Assembly: GCA_943329165.2 (NCBI GenBank)
Contig: CALQCV020000058.1
Span: 1-9,576, forward strand
Reading direction: 5' to 3'
DNA from: Candidatus Nitrotoga sp. CP45
Lineage (GTDB): Bacteria > Bacteroidota > Bacteroidia > Flavobacteriales > Flavobacteriaceae
Length of the DNA: 9,576 nucleotides
Part shown: positions 6,562 through 9,576 of the stretch, one piece after another
How the letters are laid out: every line of letters begins with the position of its first letter
How positions within the stretch are numbered: the first letter of the stretch is position 1
The notes under the pieces: generated by a model
What the model saw: only the letters and a program-made list of their open reading frames with translations
Databases searched by the model: none
What the model was told of the DNA's origin: nothing
Position numbers and translations under genes: made by a program

Positions 6562-6864
6562 ATAAAAAAAATAATCAGAATATTGCCTTTTTTTCTTTTC
6601 GTATTTGTTCTTGATCGTCTTATGTTTTTACTGGGCAGAATGGATGCTACATGGGAATACGAAAAAGGAATTAATATGGGAGATTCCGTTACATTTGATG
6701 ATATTTATATCCTTAATAATTTTGAAATTCAAATTCAGAAATCGGGAAAATTAAATGAGTGTTATCTTTTAGGATGTTATTTTGGCAATTTATATTTGCT
6801 AGACAAACAAACATTAAAATATACAAAATATTTTAAATTGGAAGAAGCTTCTTTTCTGAATTAA
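6562..6864 (+). CDS. Small membrane-anchored hypothetical protein, start uncertain
   Basis: I do not recognise this protein. The frame opens at 6553 and stops at 6862-6864. The best-looking N-terminus is IKKIIRILPFFLFVFVLDR, a basic start plus a hydrophobic segment of the kind that normally begins MKK, but its first codon at 6562-6564 is ATA. The conventional alternatives are TTG at 6583 (93 residues, which loses the positive charges) or ATG at 6622, which cuts into the hydrophobic segment. The rest (about 60-70 residues: DATWEYEKG, DSVTFDDIYILNNFEIQI, LLGCYFGNLYLLDK) looks like a small beta-rich extracytoplasmic domain behind an N-terminal anchor or signal. It follows the DUF2007 gene with almost no gap and is probably the end of that operon. 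An ATG-to-ATA change could mean weak translation or an early pseudogene. Confidence 0.6.
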   Translation: MKKIIRILPFFLFVFVLDRLMFLLGRMDATWEYEKGINMGDSVTFDDIYILNNFEIQIQKSGKLNECYLLGCYFGNLYLLDKQTLKYTKYFKLEEASFLN

Positions 6865-6946
6865 CGATTTAAAAATATTTAAATAACTAACCACTTTCCT
6901 AAAATATACTGTTGATTAAATAATAGCTAACGAGTATTTTAAGTGC

Positions 6947-6972
6947 TTTCAAATTGTCACAGTTTCAAATTG
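6947..6972 (+). repeat. Direct repeat TTTCAAATTG at the ABC-F promoter
   Basis: TTTCAAATTG is present exactly at 6947-6956 and 6963-6972, 16 bases apart start to start. The downstream copy ends in the TTG that serves as the -33 element, so a protein binding the repeat would cover the promoter. Confidence 0.6.
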
Positions 6973-6999
6973 CATCATTTCTAAATTAGTCTATCTTTG
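6970..6999 (+). promoter_or_regulatory. Promoter of the ABC-F gene
   Basis: TTG (6970-6972) and TATCTTTG (6992-6999) are separated by 19 bases, an excellent fit to the Bacteroidota primary sigma-factor consensus (TTG ... 19 bp ... TAnnTTTG). Transcription should begin around 7004-7006, leaving a leader of only about 12-15 bases before the ATG at 7018. Confidence 0.8.
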
Positions 7000-7017
7000 C
7001 CGCTTCAAAAATGATAT

Positions 7018-8652
7018 ATGATTACTGTAAATGACATAGCCGTAGAATTTGGTGGCACCGCCCTTTTTAGCGAGGTAACTTTCGCCATCAATGAAACAGA
7101 TAAAATTGCCCTAATGGGTAAAAATGGCGCCGGAAAATCGACACTTTTAAAGATTGTTGCCGGTGAGAATAAGCCTTCTCGTGGCGCAATTTCAGCACCA
7201 AAAGAAGCAGTGATAGCCTATTTGCCTCAGCATTTACTAGCAGCAGACAATTGTACCGTAATGGAAGAAGCATCAAAAGCTTTTGCTGAAGTTTTTAAAA
7301 TGCGTGATGAAATTGATGAAATAAATGAGCAGTTGACTATTCGAACTGATTATGAAAGCGATGAGTACATGAAGCTGATTGAAAGAGTTTCTGATTTAAG
7401 TGAAAAATTCTATGCTATTGAAGAGGTAAATTACGAGGCTGAGGTTGAAAAAGTTTTAAAAGGATTGGGATTTGAAAGAGACCATTTTAATCGCCCGACT
7501 TCTGAATTTTCCGGTGGTTGGAGAATGCGAATAGAGTTGGCTAAAATTCTGTTGAAGCAACCCGATTTGATTTTGCTTGATGAACCGACTAATCACTTGG
7601 ATATGGATAGTATACAGTGGTTGGAGGATTTCCTAATTAATCAGGCTAAAGCCGTAATGGTAATTTCGCACGACAGAGCGTTTGTTGATAATATTACCAA
7701 TCGCACTATTGAAGTAACAATGGGTAGAATCTATGATTATAAAGCCAAATATTCACATTATCTTGAATTGAGAAAAGACAGAAGAGTTCATCAGCAAAAA
7801 GCGTATGACGAACAACAAAAAATGATTGCCGATAATCAAGCTTTTATTGATCGTTTTCGTGGGACTTTTTCAAAAACTGATGCTGTTCAATCGCGTGTTA
7901 GAATGTTAGAAAAAATTGTCCCTATTGAAGTGGATGAAATAGATAATTCAGCATTAAAATTGAAATTTCCTCCTTCCGTTCGTTCTGGGCAATATCCTGT
8001 AATTGTTCGTGATTTAGAAAAATCGTATGGAAATCATTTGATTTTTAAAGATGCCAATATGGTCATTGAGCGTGGTCAAAAAGTGGCGTTCGTTGGTAAA
8101 AACGGAGACGGTAAATCGACGATGATTAAAGCCATCATGAAAGAAATTGAAATCAATAGCGGAAACGTTGAGGTTGGGCATAATTCGCAGATTGGTTATT
8201 TTGCTCAAAATCAGGCTTCGCTGCTAGACGAGAATGCGACGATTTTTGAAACGATTGATAACATTGCCGTTGGTGATGTTAGAACTCAAATAAAAAATAT
8301 TTTGGGAGCATTTATGTTTCATGGCGATGATATTCAGAAAAAAGTAAAAGTACTTTCAGGTGGAGAAAAAACACGTTTGGCCATGATAAAACTATTGCTT
8401 GAACCGGTTAATGTATTGATACTGGATGAGCCTTCTAACCATTTGGACATGAAAACCAAAGACATTATTAAAGAAGCTTTAAAAGATTTTGACGGCACGC
8501 TGATTTTGGTTTCTCACGACAGGGATTTCCTTGACGGCTTAGCTACTATAGTTTTCGAATTTGGGAATAAAAGAGTAAAAGAACATTTCGAGGATATCAA
8601 AGGATTCCTTGCCCATAAGAAAATGGAAAGTTTACGAGAGATTGAGAAATAA
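7018..8652 (+). CDS. ABC-F family ATPase (ribosome-associated type)
   Basis: This 544-residue protein contains two ABC ATPase domains on one chain and no membrane domain, the ABC-F arrangement. Domain 1 has Walker A GKNGAGKS (34-41), signature FSGGW (164-168), Walker B LILLDEP (184-190) with Glu189, and switch His218. Domain 2 has Walker A GKNGDGKS (360-367), signature LSGGE (446-450), VLILDEPSNHLD (466-477) with Glu471, and His500. The charged linker between them (about 240-325, rich in Lys/Arg/Gln) corresponds to the segment that reaches tRNA and the peptidyl-transferase centre in studied members. The length and absence of a long C-terminal coiled coil fit the YbiT/EttA-like housekeeping groups better than Uup. 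A role in translation is inferred from the family, and antibiotic resistance cannot be claimed from sequence. The ATG at 7018 is chosen because it begins the conserved strand ITVNDIAVEFGG. An out-of-frame ATG lies 7 bases upstream. Confidence 0.95.
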   Translation: MITVNDIAVEFGGTALFSEVTFAINETDKIALMGKNGAGKSTLLKIVAGENKPSRGAISAPKEAVIAYLPQHLLAADNCTVMEEASKAFAEVFKMRDEIDEINEQLTIRTDYESDEYMKLIERVSDLSEKFYAIEEVNYEAEVEKVLKGLGFERDHFNRPTSEFSGGWRMRIELAKILLKQPDLILLDEPTNHLDMDSIQWLEDFLINQAKAVMVISHDRAFVDNITNRTIEVTMGRIYDYKAKYSHYLELRKDRRVHQQKAYDEQQKMIADNQAFIDRFRGTFSKTDAVQSRVRMLEKIVPIEVDEIDNSALKLKFPPSVRSGQYPVIVRDLEKSYGNHLIFKDANMVIERGQKVAFVGKNGDGKSTMIKAIMKEIEINSGNVEVGHNSQIGYFAQNQASLLDENATIFETIDNIAVGDVRTQIKNILGAFMFHGDDIQKKVKVLSGGEKTRLAMIKLLLEPVNVLILDEPSNHLDMKTKDIIKEALKDFDGTLILVSHDRDFLDGLATIVFEFGNKRVKEHFEDIKGFLAHKKMESLREIEK

Positions 8653-8655
8653 AAC

Positions 8656-9480
8656 TTATTTATCTATAACTAATTTATAAATAGTAGTTTCTAAAACTTC
8701 ACTATCATTATCTTCACAAAGCAGCAATTCTATTTGAGTTGCTGTTTTTTTGTATAGTGTCAATCCTTCAAATTTATGCTTGTTACTAATTTGAATTGAA
8801 CTTTTGAGTTTCATTGTTTTCAAATCTATCGTTCCAATGATGCTACCTAATACTTCGCCATCGTCATAAGTTGAGGTTGTATCTTCTGCGGAAGCTAGAA
8901 AGTAGATTTTATCTTCTATTAAAATAGCATCCGTAAAAGTGGATGATACATTATTTATTTTGGGTAAATCAAAAGGTACAAATTTAAATACCCGATTTTC
9001 AATATCTTCATTAGAATAGATGATTCCATTTTTACTATTCATACCATTACCTCTTTGAAATAAGTACATGATATTATTTTGCTGAATTAAACCTTCAATA
9101 TTTAATTCTTCATCCTTTATTTCAAGTTGTGTTTTTATATCCTGAAAAATAATACTTAAATCTTTTTCGCTATGTTTTTTTGATGTTAGTTTATATCTTA
9201 CAACTTTATTTCGATTTTCGGTAGAACCTGACCCTAAAATATATAATTTGTTTTCCAAAAATGAAATCGACTCAAAATCGGGTTTGTCTTTTTTAGGAAT
9301 GTTCTCCTTAGGATAATCAACAAGTGGAATTTTGTTCAGTTTTTCGTTAGGAATATTGTACTCGTAGAGATAAGTACTATTATCCGAAATTACATAAAGC
9401 AAATCATTATGATAGAGAATACCTGATGCGGAACTTATGCCAATGATTTTAAAAAGTACGCTGAGTTGAAATTTTTCCAT
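8656..9480 (-). CDS. Cytoplasmic beta-propeller-like protein (DUF6929-like)
   Basis: The 274-residue product has no signal peptide or membrane segment. It contains about five similar blocks of strand-turn-strand: ASGILYHNDLLYVISDNS (18-35), DFESISFLENKLYILGSGS (68-86), NIEGLIQQNNIMYLFQRGN (127-145), FTDAILIEDKIYFLASAED (182-200) and FEGLTLYKKTATQIELLLC (237-255). The blocks recur every 51-59 residues, which indicates a beta-propeller with five or six blades. The DFES...LGSGST and NIEG...QRGNG blocks resemble proteins I remember as DUF6929, but I could not verify this. The function is unknown; acidic turns (SDN, AEDTTS, CEDNDS) could bind metal or ligand, which is speculation. The gene converges with the ABC-F gene, with only 3 bases between the stop codons and no visible terminator, so transcripts probably overlap. 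The next Met is near residue 138, so the ATG at 9478-9480 is the only sensible start. Confidence 0.78.
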   Translation of the reverse strand: MEKFQLSVLFKIIGISSASGILYHNDLLYVISDNSTYLYEYNIPNEKLNKIPLVDYPKENIPKKDKPDFESISFLENKLYILGSGSTENRNKVVRYKLTSKKHSEKDLSIIFQDIKTQLEIKDEELNIEGLIQQNNIMYLFQRGNGMNSKNGIIYSNEDIENRVFKFVPFDLPKINNVSSTFTDAILIEDKIYFLASAEDTTSTYDDGEVLGSIIGTIDLKTMKLKSSIQISNKHKFEGLTLYKKTATQIELLLCEDNDSEVLETTIYKLVIDK

Positions 9481-9487
9481 AACTATA

Positions 9488-9495
9488 CAAATATA
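9488..9495 (-). promoter_or_regulatory. Candidate -7 box of the propeller gene
   Basis: The minus strand reads TATATTTG, a perfect TAnnTTTG, with only 7 bases between the box and the ATG. Around the expected -33 position I see only GCGTTTAA, so the upstream element is weak. If the box is used, the mRNA would start at or within a few bases of the ATG. Confidence 0.5.
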
Positions 9496-9576
9496 AAAAC
9501 TTAGGTTATTAAACGCATAAATCCAGATTAATTTAAAGTAGTTAATAAAATAGAATTGTCAAATATTCAAACTGAG

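Larger units (their letters stand above)
6865..7017 (+). other. Intergenic region before the ABC-F gene: weak AT-rich hairpin, promoter
   Basis: The gap contains an all-AT palindrome at 6867-6884 (ATTTAAA, loop AATA, TTTAAAT), too weak to call a terminator with confidence. It is followed by the direct repeat and promoter described separately. I see no further gene or RNA here. Confidence 0.4.

Noticed and set aside
6955..6974. Sigma-54 (-24/-12) promoter upstream of the ABC-F gene, suggested by TGTCAC and TTGCA
   Set aside because: The spacing between the two parts is too long and the GG of the -24 element is missing, while an excellent primary-sigma promoter fits the same place.

Overview
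The window looks like a piece of chromosome from a member of the Flavobacteriaceae, most likely Flavobacterium or a close relative. The evidence is the AT-rich sequence, promoters of the Bacteroidota type (TAnnTTTG -7 boxes, with a TTG about 19 bp upstream in the clearest case), the absence of Shine-Dalgarno sequences, and a secreted hydrolase ending in a type IX secretion (T9SS) sorting domain. I see no rRNA, tRNA, CRISPR array, transposase, integrase or phage gene. Most of the content is ordinary chromosomal housekeeping and accessory genes.

Left part, minus strand (1-2822): panB (pantothenate/CoA synthesis) has a good promoter and is followed by a small four-helix-bundle gene of the 23S rRNA intervening-sequence (IVP/S23) family. 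Next comes an S4-less RluA-family pseudouridine synthase, then the 5' part of an outer-membrane protein resembling the DUF5723 family, which has its own promoter and runs off the left edge. The four-helix gene is bracketed by clusters of a short TTAGAT/TTAGAC repeat in opposite orientations, so it looks like a small cassette inserted between panB and the pseudouridine synthase.

Middle part, plus strand (2957-6864): a NtrC-type response regulator (receiver plus sigma-54 AAA+ domain) has no C-terminal DNA-binding domain. A strong hairpin follows, then a single-domain degenerate DEAD-box-like protein of 205 residues. After that come a secreted alpha/beta hydrolase with PKD and T9SS sorting domains, a small DUF2007-type protein, and a short membrane-anchored hypothetical protein whose natural start codon seems to be ATA or lost.

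Right part: a housekeeping-type ABC-F ATPase (7018-8652, +) has a very clear promoter. It converges with a cytoplasmic beta-propeller-like protein (8656-9480, -) whose promoter sits so close to the ATG that the mRNA may be leaderless.

I found no obvious new multi-gene system. The most interesting items are the repeat-bracketed four-helix cassette, the response regulator without a DNA-binding domain that carries GAFTSA instead of GAFTGA, and its neighbour, a lone degenerate RecA-like helicase domain.
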